A DNA stretch of 64,000 nt from Flavobacteria bacterium RIFCSPLOWO2_12_FULL_35_11 (GCA_001800975.1 MGWK01000009.1:1-64000), one strand, 5' to 3'; counted from the stretch's first letter, positions 45,478 through 54,595 are shown. Made by a program: numbers and translations. The notes: generated from the letters alone by a model not told the origin.

Positions 45478-45564
45478 TGGGCGTTCCCCTGCGGGTCGCG
45501 CTTTCCGTTGTATCTTTTTCCGCGTTTCTCGCAAAAAAAGTATGCCACTTCAATCGCTAACGCA
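45478..45564. repeat. Bacteroidota interspersed hairpin element
   Basis: The stretch beginning GGCGTTCCCCTGCGGGTCGC and containing a TTTTTCCGCG...CGCAAAAAAAG hairpin resembles a family of about 90-bp elements I know from many Bacteroidota genomes, which end with TCAATCGCTAACGC. It lies between two convergent genes. The copy is slightly degenerate. Confidence 0.6.
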
Positions 45565-45657
45565 ACTTGAATTACGATTTAAGATTTTTGATTTACGAAT
45601 TATTTTACAGTTTTTTTGTGAGCCAATTTCAATTATCTTCAAATTCCCCAAAACAAA

Positions 45658-45683
45658 AAAACCGGGCAAATTGCCCGGTTTTC
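45658..45683. terminator. Bidirectional terminator between gtrA and the aminotransferase
   Basis: AAAACCGGGCA pairs with TGCCCGGTTTT around AAT, flanked by A and T runs. It serves the convergent genes on either side. Confidence 0.85.
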
Positions 45684-45744
45684 TCAAGATGATTCAAAAT
45701 CAATTGAAAAGATGCTGAAACAAGTTCAGCATGAAGTTGTAATG

Positions 45745-46932
45745 TTAGCTCAACGCTTTTTTAATTCTTTTAATCGCTTCACGCAATTGCGCTTCCGATG
45801 CGGCGTAGGAAATTCTGATGCAAGTTGGCGCGCCAAAGGCTTCACCGGTTACCGTAGCAACAGTTGCTTCCTCCAACAAAAACATAGAAAAATCTGCAGC
45901 ATTGGCTATTTTATGCCCTTTAATTTCTTTTCCGAAGAAAGCGGAAACATCAGGGAAAACATAAAATGCGCCTCCGGGTACATTTAATTTAAATCCGTCA
46001 ATTTCTCTTAGCAAATCAACAACAATATCTCTGCGGTTGTGAAATTCATCAACCATATATTTAATTTTAGAAACCGGTGCCTGCAATGCCGCAATGGTTG
46101 CACGCTGTGCAATGCTGTTTGCGCCCGAAGTAATTTGTCCTTGCATTTTTGTGCAAGCTTTCGCAATCCATTCCGGTGCGCCAATGTAACCAATTCTCCA
46201 GCCGGTCATCGCAAATGCTTTTGCAACGCCATTAACGGTGATAGTTCTGTCGTACATACTTGGAATTGACGCAAAACTAAAATTAGGTTCCCCATAATTG
46301 ATGTGTTCATAAATTTCATCAGAAATAACATAAATATTTGGATGTTTTTCCAACACTTTTGCAAAAGCCCTATATTCTGCTTCACTATAAATGGTGCCGC
46401 TCGGGTTATTTGGCGAATTGAAAAATACCAATTTTGTTTTTGGCGTAATGGCAGCTTCCAACTGTGCCGGCGTAATTTTAAAATCCGTTTCAACAGTGGA
46501 TGGAATTTCAACATACGTGGCTTCCGCCAAAATGGCAATGGCCGAATAACTTACCCAATATGGCGCAGGCAACAATACCTCATCACCCGGATTTAACAAA
46601 ACCATGGCCACATTGGCAATGGATTGTTTTGCCCCAGTTGAAACCACAATTTGGTTGGGCAGATACGTTAAATGATTGTCTCGTTTAAATTTTTCGCAAA
46701 TTGCCTTTTTTAAATCCACATAACCATCAACAGGACTGTAAGAGCTGTAATTGTCGTGAATGGCCTGAATAGCGGCTTCCTTAATAAAATCGGGTGTATT
46801 AAAGTCCGGTTCCCCTAAACTTAAACTGATAATGTCTTTTCCTTGTTCTTTAAGCTCTCTGGCTTTTGCGGCCATTGCTAAAGTTTCTGAAACAGGTAAA
46901 TTGTTAATTCTGTCTGAAAGTTGGTTGGTCAT
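45745..46932 (-). CDS. Class I/II PLP-dependent aminotransferase (aspartate aminotransferase-like)
   Basis: A 395-residue fold-type I aminotransferase. The PLP lysine is Lys238 in VNGVAKAFAMTGWRIGY. Asn175 lies in FNSPNNPSGT, Asp and Tyr in VISDEIYEH bind the cofactor, and the C-terminal Arg (CIRISYA) binds the substrate carboxylate. Similarity is highest to bacterial class Ib aspartate aminotransferases, which also act on aromatic or prephenate substrates. The desaturase gene lies 10 bases upstream in the same direction. Confidence 0.9.
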   Translation of the reverse strand: MTNQLSDRINNLPVSETLAMAAKARELKEQGKDIISLSLGEPDFNTPDFIKEAAIQAIHDNYSSYSPVDGYVDLKKAICEKFKRDNHLTYLPNQIVVSTGAKQSIANVAMVLLNPGDEVLLPAPYWVSYSAIAILAEATYVEIPSTVETDFKITPAQLEAAITPKTKLVFFNSPNNPSGTIYSEAEYRAFAKVLEKHPNIYVISDEIYEHINYGEPNFSFASIPSMYDRTITVNGVAKAFAMTGWRIGYIGAPEWIAKACTKMQGQITSGANSIAQRATIAALQAPVSKIKYMVDEFHNRRDIVVDLLREIDGFKLNVPGGAFYVFPDVSAFFGKEIKGHKIANAADFSMFLLEEATVATVTGEAFGAPTCIRISYAASEAQLREAIKRIKKALS

Positions 46933-46942
46933 ATTGAAAAAT

Positions 46943-48040
46943 TTATGCGTACGCAGGCCTTATGCCAAGCGCTTTTAATTGGTTAAAATGTTCAACTATT
47001 GCTTTTTGAAAAGTTTTATATTCGTTATACGGCAAATCGTATTCCAATGCCGTTTCTTTCACGATTTTTGCTATTTTTCCATAATGAATATGCGAAATAT
47101 GCGGAAATATATGATGTTCAACCTGATGGTTCAAGCCACCGGTGTACCAAGAAACAAATTTATTTGTAGGTGCAAAGTTTGATGTTGTGTACAATTGATG
47201 CACCGCCCATGTGTGTTCCAAATTGCCTTCTTTATCAGGCAAAGGCATTTCCGTGTTTGGCACTACGTGCGCCAATTGGAAAACAACGCTTAAAATCATT
47301 CCTGCGGTATAATGCATCACAAAAAATCCGATCAACACTTTCCACCAGGCAATGTCCAAAACCAAAAGCGGCAAAACAATCCACATAAAATAATAAACCA
47401 ATTTGGTCACAATTAATGTGGTCCATTCCGTTGCCGGATTTGGAAATTTACCATAAGAAAGTTTGCGTTTCAAATACTTGCGCATTTGTCTAAAATCGGT
47501 GGTAATTGCCCAGTTAATGGTTAACAATCCGTATAAAAAAATGGAATAATATTTTTGAAATTGGTGTATTTTTAGCCATTTGGCATTTTTGGTGAAACGA
47601 ATAATTCTTCCGGCATCAATATCCTCGTCGTGTCCCTGTATATTGGTGAACGTATGGTGTAAAACATTGTGTTGCACTTTCCAGTTGTAAACGTTCCCGG
47701 CCAAAATGTAAATGCTGCTTCCCATTACTTTATTTACCCACTTTTTGCTTGAAAAAGATTCGTGATTGCTGTCGTGCATGACGTTCATTCCAACGCCTGC
47801 CATCCCAACTCCTATAACAACGGTTAATAAAAGCAATGCCCATTGTGACATGGAAACCGTTAATATAATAATTAAGGGAACTAAAAAAATACCAAACATG
47901 ATGATGGCTTTGGTATATAATTTCCAATTGCCGGTGCGCTTTAGCTCATTTTCCTTAAAATAAGCATTAACCCTCTTGTTTAGTGTTCTGAAAAAATTCG
48001 CTTTGTCTGTTCTAGAAAAGCTGATTGTGTTGTTTGTCAT
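46943..48040 (-). CDS. Membrane fatty acid desaturase
   Basis: A 365-residue di-iron acyl-lipid desaturase. All three histidine boxes are present: HDSNH (89-93), HNVLHH (124-129) and QVEHH (306-310). Four or so membrane segments separate them. There is no fused cytochrome b5 domain, so it likely takes electrons from ferredoxin or a flavoprotein. The HQVEHH form of the last box resembles front-end (delta-5/6-like) and some bacterial acyl-lipid desaturases. The aminotransferase gene follows after 10 bases. Confidence 0.92.
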   Translation of the reverse strand: MTNNTISFSRTDKANFFRTLNKRVNAYFKENELKRTGNWKLYTKAIIMFGIFLVPLIIILTVSMSQWALLLLTVVIGVGMAGVGMNVMHDSNHESFSSKKWVNKVMGSSIYILAGNVYNWKVQHNVLHHTFTNIQGHDEDIDAGRIIRFTKNAKWLKIHQFQKYYSIFLYGLLTINWAITTDFRQMRKYLKRKLSYGKFPNPATEWTTLIVTKLVYYFMWIVLPLLVLDIAWWKVLIGFFVMHYTAGMILSVVFQLAHVVPNTEMPLPDKEGNLEHTWAVHQLYTTSNFAPTNKFVSWYTGGLNHQVEHHIFPHISHIHYGKIAKIVKETALEYDLPYNEYKTFQKAIVEHFNQLKALGIRPAYA

Positions 48041-48163
48041 ACTTGTATTAATCTGTCAATAGATGTATTACGGGCTAAAATTACGCCATTAATGTGTCGC
48101 TAAATAAATTTTGTGAAAAATATAACATTTTTTCAAAAGATGTTAATTTAATTTAGGAAACCG

Positions 48164-48171
48164 TAATTTTG
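48164..48171 (+). promoter_or_regulatory. -7 element for rsmG
   Basis: TAATTTTG matches TAnnTTTG and lies 21 bp upstream of the ATG at 48193. It overlaps the alternative TTG start at 48169, which argues against that start. Confidence 0.6.
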
Positions 48172-48192
48172 CGCTCACAATACCACAAATAT

Positions 48193-48819
48193 ATGGACAT
48201 CATTTTAAAATATTTCCCCGATTTATCTGAAAATCAACGAGCCCAATTTTCAAAATTAGGGGAATTATATGCTTTCTGGAACGCCCAAATAAATGTAATC
48301 TCCAGAAAAGATATTGATGAATTGCCGGTTCGTCATATATTGCATTCTTTGGGAATTGCAAAAGTGCAGCCATTCAAGCCTGGCGCCCGAATACTGGATG
48401 TTGGAACAGGCGGCGGTTTTCCGGGAATTCCATTGGCCATATTGTTTCCTGAAACCCATTTTCATTTGGTGGATTCCATCGGAAAAAAAATTAAAGTGGT
48501 GAAGGAAGTTGCCGCAGCGCTCGATTTAAAAAATATAAAAGCCGAAGCCATAAGAGCCGAAGAAGTAAAAGGGGAATTCGATTTTATTGTGAGTCGCGCG
48601 GTTACCAATATGGATGAATTTGTAAAATGGACCAAAGCCAAGATCGCCAAAAAACAGCAACACGAATTGAAAAACGGAATTTTATATCTTAAAGGCGGCG
48701 ATTTAACAGAAGAATTGCAGCATTTTCCCAATGCAAAACTATTTAATTTAACCGATTATTTTGATAACGAATTTTTTGAAACCAAGAAAGTGGTGCATAT
48801 TCCCTTAAAAAAGAAATAA
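48193..48819 (+). CDS. rsmG: 16S rRNA (guanine527-N7)-methyltransferase RsmG
   Basis: About 208 residues from the ATG at 48193; the longer TTG-start reading at 48169 would put coding inside the promoter. It is a SAM-dependent Rossmann methyltransferase with ILDVGTGGGFPGIPLAI (SAM site, about 66-82), IVSRAV and the final KKVVHI. It methylates N7 of G527 in 16S rRNA. The gene is monocistronic with its own -7 element. Length is normal. Confidence 0.94.
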   Translation: MDIILKYFPDLSENQRAQFSKLGELYAFWNAQINVISRKDIDELPVRHILHSLGIAKVQPFKPGARILDVGTGGGFPGIPLAILFPETHFHLVDSIGKKIKVVKEVAAALDLKNIKAEAIRAEEVKGEFDFIVSRAVTNMDEFVKWTKAKIAKKQQHELKNGILYLKGGDLTEELQHFPNAKLFNLTDYFDNEFFETKKVVHIPLKKK

Positions 48820-48935
48820 ACTGAAGTTAATTAGGCATTTTATTAATTCAAAAAACTTCCATCTTCGAACTTCGGTCTTTTCAACTATCAAAAATAAAGA
48901 TGACAAATGTTATCTTTTAGCCAAATAATAAAAGG

Positions 48936-48943
48936 TAAATTTG
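48936..48943 (+). promoter_or_regulatory. -7 element for the 59-residue zinc-ribbon-like gene
   Basis: TAAATTTG matches TAnnTTTG and lies 22 bp upstream of the ATG at 48966. The spacing to the start is ideal; no clear -33 element. Confidence 0.6.
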
Positions 48944-48965
48944 TCTGATATTAAATCGTAAAATT

Positions 48966-49145
48966 ATGAGTCAAGATAAAGCATGTTTAGTGTGTAAAAA
49001 ACCTTCTTCGGAAGTTCCTGTAACAAAATTTTATTACCAGGAAAGTGAGTTTTACATTTGTCCGCAACACCTCCCTATTTTAATACACCATCCCGAACAA
49101 TTAAATGGTTTATTGGCTGGAGCCGACAAACTGACTGGAGGATAA
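48966..49145 (+). CDS. Small zinc-ribbon-like protein
   Basis: A complete 59-residue frame from ATG to TAA. It has a CLVC motif near residues 7-10 and CPQH at about 32-35, a CxxC...CxxH arrangement that could bind zinc. The sequence also contains FYYQESEFYIC and ends ADKLTGG. A matched -7 element upstream and a terminator at 49175 downstream support it as a real transcription unit. I think similar small proteins occur in related flavobacteria; the function is unknown. Confidence 0.7.
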   Translation: MSQDKACLVCKKPSSEVPVTKFYYQESEFYICPQHLPILIHHPEQLNGLLAGADKLTGG

Positions 49146-49174
49146 ATAAAAAATTATTGATTGATTTATTGCAT

Positions 49175-49201
49175 AAAAAACGCGCCGATTGGCGCGTTTT
49201 T
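49175..49201. terminator. Bidirectional terminator after the small gene and pruA
   Basis: AAAAAACGCGCC pairs with GGCGCGTTTTT around GATT. It lies between convergent genes. Confidence 0.9.
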
Positions 49202-49215
49202 AGTTTATGGTGTTT

Positions 49216-50937
49216 TTATTGCTTTTTGAATTTATCTGATAAATCTTTACCAAATACTTTCAATTTTTCAATGGCTGTTTCCACTTCTTTTTCCACAGTT
49301 TCAATAGTGCTTTCTTTCAAAAAAGGATATCTGTAATCTGTTGGCGGCACAAAAGTTTCTTTAATGGTGCGGGTATTTACCCAACGCAATAAATTCCATA
49401 CAGAACCTGCTTTGTCGTTTGTTCCCGATCCGCGTGCGCCTCCAAATGGCTGTTGCCCAACAACGGCTCCGGTTGGTTTGTCGTTGATATAAAAGTTACC
49501 GGCTGCATTTTCCAATTTGTTGGTCGCAATGTCAATCACATAACGGTCGCCGCTAAAAATGGCGCCTGTTAATGCATATTCACTGGTGCTGTCTACAATA
49601 TCTAAAGTTTCTTCCCATTTCTCATCTTCATAAACATAAATGGTCATAATTGGTCCGAACAACTCATTTACCATGGTCGTGTATTTCGGGTTTGTGGTTA
49701 AAATTACTGTTGGTTCAATAAAATAACCAATTTCATCGCTGTAACTGCCACCAATAATAATTTCTGCATCGGCATCTAATTTGGCCTGATCAATACAACC
49801 CGATAATTTTTTGAACGCTCTGTTGTCAATCACCGCATTTATAAAGTTTGAAGTGTCTTCAGGAGATCCCATTTTAAACGATTTCAAATCTTTTTCAATA
49901 GAAGTTCTGATAGCTCCCCACAAACTTTTTGGTAAATATGCACGCGATGCCGCTGAACATTTTTGACCTTGGTATTCAAAAGCGCCTCTTGAAATTGCTG
50001 TGGCAACTTCTTGCGCATTTGCGGTAGGATGCGCCCAAATAAAATCTTTTCCGCCTGTTTCTCCAACAATGCGAGGATACGATTTGTAAAGACCCATATT
50101 TTTTCCAATGGTTTCCCAGAAACTTTTGAATACAGGTGTTGAACCTGTAAAGTGAACACCCGCAAAATCTCTGCTGTTCAATAAAACATCCGTAACCATC
50201 GCCGAATTACCAGTTACCATATTGATAACGCCATCAGGCAAACCTGCAGCTTTAAACAATTCCATAATTACTTGTGCAGAATACACTTGTGAACTTGCCG
50301 GTTTCCAAATAACCACATTACCCATTAAAGCTGGCGCTGCAGGTAAATTACCCGCAATTGATGTAAAGTTAAAAGGTGTTATTGCATACACAAAGCCTTC
50401 AAGTGCGCGATATTCCATGCGGTTCCAAATACCTGCGGAAGATTTTGGCTGATTGTTGTAAATCTCCGTCATAAATTCAACGTTAAAACGGAAAAAGTCG
50501 ATCAACTCACAAGCGGCATCAATTTCAGCCTGAAATACGTTTTTGGATTGCGCAATCATGGTTGCGGCATTTATTTTGTTACGAAACGGGCCAGCCAATA
50601 AATCGGCGGCTTTTAAGAAAATGGCGGCTCTGTGTTCCCAGCTTGTTGCAGCCCATTTTACACGTGCTTCCGCAGCTTTTTTAACAGCCAGTTCAATATG
50701 TTCTTTATCGGCAGTGTGGTATTTTCCCACACAAATTTTGTGATCGTGAGGTGGATGAATGTCAATGGTGTTTCCTGTTCTGTATTCTTTTCCTCCAATA
50801 TAAAAAGGAATGTCAACTTGTTCGTTGATCATTTTTTTATAGGTATCTAACAATGCTTTTCGTTCTAGAGTCCCTGGAGCGTATGAATTTATAGGCTCAT
50901 TGAATGCTTTTGGTACGTTGTAAAATCCTGAAGCCAT
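49216..50937 (-). CDS. pruA: L-glutamate gamma-semialdehyde dehydrogenase (P5C dehydrogenase)
   Basis: A 573-residue aldehyde dehydrogenase that oxidises glutamate semialdehyde, the second step of proline degradation. The catalytic residues are Glu293 (GETGGKD) and Cys327 (GQKCSAASR). NAD contacts lie at FTGSTP. The sequence follows the monofunctional PruA type, not PutA. Homologues usually end near RYPFL; here a charged, helical tail of about 30 residues follows (EKEVETAIEKLKVFGKDL). The gene stands alone with a -7 element upstream. Confidence 0.93.
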   Translation of the reverse strand: MASGFYNVPKAFNEPINSYAPGTLERKALLDTYKKMINEQVDIPFYIGGKEYRTGNTIDIHPPHDHKICVGKYHTADKEHIELAVKKAAEARVKWAATSWEHRAAIFLKAADLLAGPFRNKINAATMIAQSKNVFQAEIDAACELIDFFRFNVEFMTEIYNNQPKSSAGIWNRMEYRALEGFVYAITPFNFTSIAGNLPAAPALMGNVVIWKPASSQVYSAQVIMELFKAAGLPDGVINMVTGNSAMVTDVLLNSRDFAGVHFTGSTPVFKSFWETIGKNMGLYKSYPRIVGETGGKDFIWAHPTANAQEVATAISRGAFEYQGQKCSAASRAYLPKSLWGAIRTSIEKDLKSFKMGSPEDTSNFINAVIDNRAFKKLSGCIDQAKLDADAEIIIGGSYSDEIGYFIEPTVILTTNPKYTTMVNELFGPIMTIYVYEDEKWEETLDIVDSTSEYALTGAIFSGDRYVIDIATNKLENAAGNFYINDKPTGAVVGQQPFGGARGSGTNDKAGSVWNLLRWVNTRTIKETFVPPTDYRYPFLKESTIETVEKEVETAIEKLKVFGKDLSDKFKKQ

Positions 50938-50977
50938 AGTGTATATTTTTAAGGTTTTTTAATTTAAATTTGTTTTG

Positions 50978-50985
50978 CAAAGTTA
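50978..50985 (-). promoter_or_regulatory. -7 element for pruA
   Basis: On the minus strand TAACTTTG matches TAnnTTTG, 40 bp upstream of the pruA ATG. It overlaps the region shared with the divergent NRDE gene. Confidence 0.55.
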
Positions 50986-51044
50986 CAAAATTGAATTTAC
51001 TTTTTATCTTACGGCCTAATACTCAATAATCAAATTTTAATACA

Positions 51045-51755
51045 ATGTGCACTGTTACTTTTTTGCCTTTATCCAACACCGATTTCATTCTGACTTCCAA
51101 CCGAGATGAACAAAGGCTAAGAGAAACTTTACCGCCAAAAATATATGAAGAAGATGGCGTGGAAATGCTTTTTCCGAAGGACAAAGTTGCCGGCGGAACC
51201 TGGATTGGAGCGAGTTCAAAAAAAAGATTGGTTTGCGTATTGAATGGCGGTTTCCAAAAACACAAAAGGAAGGATAATTACACCAAAAGCCGTGGTTTAA
51301 TTGCCAAAGAATTGTTGAAAGGAAACAGCCTGCAGCCTTATCTTGAAAACCTCAATTTGTTTGGCGTTGAACCTTTTACGATGATTATTGTAGACTGGAA
51401 TAACCGTGAATTGAATTTGGTTGAAGTGGTTTGGGACGAACATGAAAAGCATATCACAAAACATAAAAACAAACCTAAAATCTGGTCTTCTTCTACCTTG
51501 TATACCGATGAAATTAAGGAATTGCGCAACAACTGGTTTCAACAATGGCTTACTGAAAATGAATTTACTTCCGAATCGATTTTACAATTTCACCATACTG
51601 AAACAGGCAATAAAGAACAAGCTATTTTAATGAAACGTTCTTACGTTGAAACCATTAGCATCACTTCCGTAAAAAAAATGGAAAATACCGTTGAAATGGT
51701 TTATGAAGATGTTGTGCATTCCACAAAAACTTCCGCTAATTTTACGCGCTTATAA
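51045..51755 (+). CDS. NRDE-family protein
   Basis: A 236-residue protein of the NRDE (TANGO2-like) family, with the name-giving NRDE at residues 19-22 and Cys2 exposed after removal of Met1 as a possible N-terminal nucleophile. Other family blocks are KDKVAGGTWIGAS and VCVLNGG. TANGO2 homologues have been linked to haem and lipid homeostasis, but the molecular role is unsettled. The 3' end overlaps the convergent DUF3667 gene by 14 bases. Confidence 0.88.
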   Translation: MCTVTFLPLSNTDFILTSNRDEQRLRETLPPKIYEEDGVEMLFPKDKVAGGTWIGASSKKRLVCVLNGGFQKHKRKDNYTKSRGLIAKELLKGNSLQPYLENLNLFGVEPFTMIIVDWNNRELNLVEVVWDEHEKHITKHKNKPKIWSSSTLYTDEIKELRNNWFQQWLTENEFTSESILQFHHTETGNKEQAILMKRSYVETISITSVKKMENTVEMVYEDVVHSTKTSANFTRL

Positions 51756-52902
51756 AATAAATTATGGCTACAATAATTACACCCACCAAGCCCAAAAAAG
51801 TATAAAAACTGTTTAATAACATAAATTTTAAAGCTGTTCTAAAATGCCCTTGTCCGTAAAAATACCGCAATGCTTTGTATAAATAAATAAGGAATAAGAG
51901 CACAAATATCCAAGTTACATTTTCCATTTTAACAACGAGATTCAGCAAATAAAAAATGATAAACAACAGGAAGAAAACAGTTTGTGTATTAAAAACAAAC
52001 ACCAAATGTTCCATATAAGTGAATTTTTTTCTGAAGCACAGCCATTTTAAAAAGAGCGTGAAAATCGGCAAGAAAATAAACAGTGAAATGGAAATATAGG
52101 AGGTGAATTTATTGATTAAATTTTTAACGCCTTCATCCGTATCCAATTGTGCCATGTTGGCATCCACTTTTTTAACTTGTTGGTAATAAAAGGTGTTCCA
52201 AAATGTTTTTTGATAACCCAAACTGTCCAACGCCTGCTCATTGGTGTAAGCGGGAAATTTTCTGCGGAAATTCTTAAAGTCTGCTATTTTTTCAAAAAAA
52301 CCAATGGATGCTTCCTGTTTTGTTTTAATGGCGTATCCAGAGTTTGTTTTTGTGGAATCCGAGTCTATTTCATACAGTTCAAATGCATTTTCCAACTCGG
52401 CAATTGCTTTGGCATTGGCAGAATCTTTTGGCATAGATTCCGCAGTTCTTCTTTTTATTTCTGTTTTTATGGAGTCGAGTTTTTGGGGATCTAATTTAGA
52501 CACGGAATCTAAGGTTTTGGTTGCTGTCGCAATCTCTTTTATTGGGTTTTTGGCGCCGTCAAATTGGTTAGAAATCCCTAAAATCAAAAAGAAAATGATG
52601 GAAACATGCAAGTATAATTGAAACGGATTTACATATTTTTCACGCTTTCCTGAAATATATTCCTTGGCAACTTTTCCCGGCTTTAAAAGTAATGGAATAA
52701 ATGTTCTCCAAAAACGCGAATCATAAGCAAAAAAACCAGCAAACAAACTATTGATAAAATAATTGAAACTTAATCGGTCGGTCGTATTTTTTTGTCCGCA
52801 GTAAGAACAAAAATTTTCTTCCTTCAAAAGTGGCTGTCCGCAATTTAAACATTCAAACCCTTTTGTTTGTTTTAATTGAAACTTTTGAAGTTTAAATTTC
52901 AT
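51742..52902 (-). CDS. DUF3667 membrane protein with N-terminal zinc ribbon
   Basis: A 386-residue protein. Four cysteines (18, 21, 32, 35) form a zinc ribbon (CLNC...CSYC). About five membrane helices lie in the DUF3667 core (FNYFINSLFAGFFAYDS; FRTFIPLL-like segment) and in the C-terminal third. A coiled-coil-like, Lys/Glu-rich loop (residues 120-210) separates them. The function is unknown. It overlaps the NRDE gene tail and lies four bases after apaG. Confidence 0.85.
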   Translation of the reverse strand: MKFKLQKFQLKQTKGFECLNCGQPLLKEENFCSYCGQKNTTDRLSFNYFINSLFAGFFAYDSRFWRTFIPLLLKPGKVAKEYISGKREKYVNPFQLYLHVSIIFFLILGISNQFDGAKNPIKEIATATKTLDSVSKLDPQKLDSIKTEIKRRTAESMPKDSANAKAIAELENAFELYEIDSDSTKTNSGYAIKTKQEASIGFFEKIADFKNFRRKFPAYTNEQALDSLGYQKTFWNTFYYQQVKKVDANMAQLDTDEGVKNLINKFTSYISISLFIFLPIFTLFLKWLCFRKKFTYMEHLVFVFNTQTVFFLLFIIFYLLNLVVKMENVTWIFVLLFLIYLYKALRYFYGQGHFRTALKFMLLNSFYTFLGLVGVIIVAIIYFISA

Positions 52903-52906
52903 AAGA

Positions 52907-53293
52907 TTAATTATGAATACTGGAAACCATCAACTGAAATGTGGGAATGTAAACCTTGAAAGTGCTTGAATTGGAAAAGTTTACCATATTGTAAAAACCT
53001 TTCATCGCTCCTATAGGCGATGTTAAAAAGCAATTCGACCTGTAGGTGTATTTTTGTGTGGGTTTCAATATTGGTTTTTTGCCAATAACACCCGAGCCTT
53101 CAACAACTTCATTATGGTTTAAAGAATCAAAAATTGTCCATTGGCGTTCTAAAAGCTGAACCGTGTCATTGCTTTGGTTTTCAATGGTGACTTCATAGCT
53201 AAAAGCAAAAAACAGCCTAAAATTTTGATAGTTTGTGCCTTCAAAATTAGAGGTGACCGAAATTTTAATGCCGTTTGTTACTTGTTGTACCAT
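52907..53293 (-). CDS. apaG: ApaG protein
   Basis: A 128-residue single-domain ApaG/DUF525 protein of immunoglobulin-like fold. Family blocks are FAFSYEVTIENQSNDTVQLLERQW, EGSGVIGKKPIL and GAMKGFY, giving the GxGVxGxxP loop thought to bind pyrophosphate-like ligands. ApaG has been tied to Co2+/Mg2+ resistance in enterobacteria, though the mechanism is unclear. It is followed four bases later by the DUF3667 gene. Confidence 0.92.
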   Translation of the reverse strand: MVQQVTNGIKISVTSNFEGTNYQNFRLFFAFSYEVTIENQSNDTVQLLERQWTIFDSLNHNEVVEGSGVIGKKPILKPTQKYTYRSNCFLTSPIGAMKGFYNMVNFSNSSTFKVYIPTFQLMVSSIHN

Positions 53294-53317
53294 AGATACT
53301 TACTTACTTTTATTGTT

Positions 53318-53325
53318 CAAAGATA
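53318..53325 (-). promoter_or_regulatory. -7 element for apaG
   Basis: On the minus strand TATCTTTG matches TAnnTTTG, 25 bp upstream of the apaG ATG. Confidence 0.6.
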
Positions 53326-53347
53326 CTAAAATTTTCAAACAAAAATA

Positions 53348-54595
53348 TTAGTTGTTTATTTTTTCGGAATTGCCATAACCAACACCAATGACTTTTGTGT
53401 ACCTGCTTCCAAATTTTTTATAATAAACCAAAACCGTGTAATCATTTTCAGTTTGGTAAAAAGAGCCGTCAATGTCATGGGTGCTAATTGTTCCGTCAAA
53501 CGCTTTGGTTACGTATTGATAATTGTAAAATCCCTGTTTCAAAAGCATTTTGGTTTCGTACAAGCCCAAAGTTTCATTGTATTTTAGCTTGTTTGCATCA
53601 TTTAACTGCCAATTGTTGAAATTTCCGCTCACAAAAACGTCTTTTCCTTCAACGTTTTGGGAACTATTTAAGGAGAAATAAACCCAACTGTAATCGGCAT
53701 CTGTATTGTTATTTTCCCCGTTTAATGTTCTGATCACAAAATTTCCGTTAATATCTGGATACAAAGTATAGGGTTGATCTTTTCTTTCTTCGTCGGTAAA
53801 TAAATAGGTATGGTATAAATCTTCACCCAATTCAACATTCGCAATGTTTATGGTAGAATTTCGAATAGATTTTGAATCGAAATATAAAAATTCATTTCCG
53901 CCCCAAAAACTTGTTTCTTTATTGTATTTGTAAAGCAATTGGTCGCCTCTAAAAAATTGGGGTTTTAGACCGATGATGGCATTTTGCCAATTGTTATTTT
54001 GAAGAATCACCGGAATAATTTCCTCGCTCGGATTGTTAATTAAAATATTGGGCGTATTTACGGTAAACTCAACGGATTGTTTGGTATTGATAAAGGAAAT
54101 ATCCCTGCTTTTAAAAACGGCAACACCAACAGTGACAACTGGCTCATAAACCACAAATCGACGTTTAAAAACCACTCCATCATCTTCATTTAAAACAGAA
54201 ATTAAATAATTTCCCGAAATTTTGATTTTTGTGGTTTCATTTGGAATTGTTACCCTGTAATTTGTATAAGGCTGAAGGGTGTTAAATGAATTTTCATAGT
54301 CACGAATTCTGTCTCCTGAAAAACCATCAATAAATTCTGATTGCGACAAGTCGGATTTGTTCCAATCAAGATCACAATGTTCAACTTTATAGGAATAAGT
54401 GTGTTCATCGGCATTTAAATCGTCAAATGTCAGCATTAATTTTTCACCAAGCTGAACAATTGGCGCATAGGAATTGATGGCGGTCGGTTTTAAAATAATG
54501 GTTTTGATATGTTCGGCATCTTTATGATTGTTTTGGGAAAAACCGAATTGCACCGAACACAAAAACCAAAAAAATATAAAACTGTTTTTAAGCAT
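53348..54595 (-). CDS. DUF5103 protein, probable type IX secretion system plug
   Basis: A 415-residue secreted protein with a signal peptide (MLKNSFIFFWFLCSVQFGFSQ). It matches the DUF5103 pattern: AYSVQFDDL-type N-terminal strands (LMLTFDDLNADEHTYSYKVEHCD), WNKSDLSQSEFIDGF, FRGDQLLY and a C-terminal fibronectin-like FNNWQLNDANKL region. This family includes the plug protein that closes the SprA translocon of the T9SS in Flavobacterium. The gene is monocistronic and diverges from the nqr operon. Assignment to the plug role is inference from the family. Confidence 0.85.
   Translation of the reverse strand: MLKNSFIFFWFLCSVQFGFSQNNHKDAEHIKTIILKPTAINSYAPIVQLGEKLMLTFDDLNADEHTYSYKVEHCDLDWNKSDLSQSEFIDGFSGDRIRDYENSFNTLQPYTNYRVTIPNETTKIKISGNYLISVLNEDDGVVFKRRFVVYEPVVTVGVAVFKSRDISFINTKQSVEFTVNTPNILINNPSEEIIPVILQNNNWQNAIIGLKPQFFRGDQLLYKYNKETSFWGGNEFLYFDSKSIRNSTINIANVELGEDLYHTYLFTDEERKDQPYTLYPDINGNFVIRTLNGENNNTDADYSWVYFSLNSSQNVEGKDVFVSGNFNNWQLNDANKLKYNETLGLYETKMLLKQGFYNYQYVTKAFDGTISTHDIDGSFYQTENDYTVLVYYKKFGSRYTKVIGVGYGNSEKINN

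Noticed and set aside
48169-48192. TTG start for rsmG
   Set aside because: The TTG is part of the -7 element TAATTTTG, and the ATG at 48193 gives the normal RsmG length.
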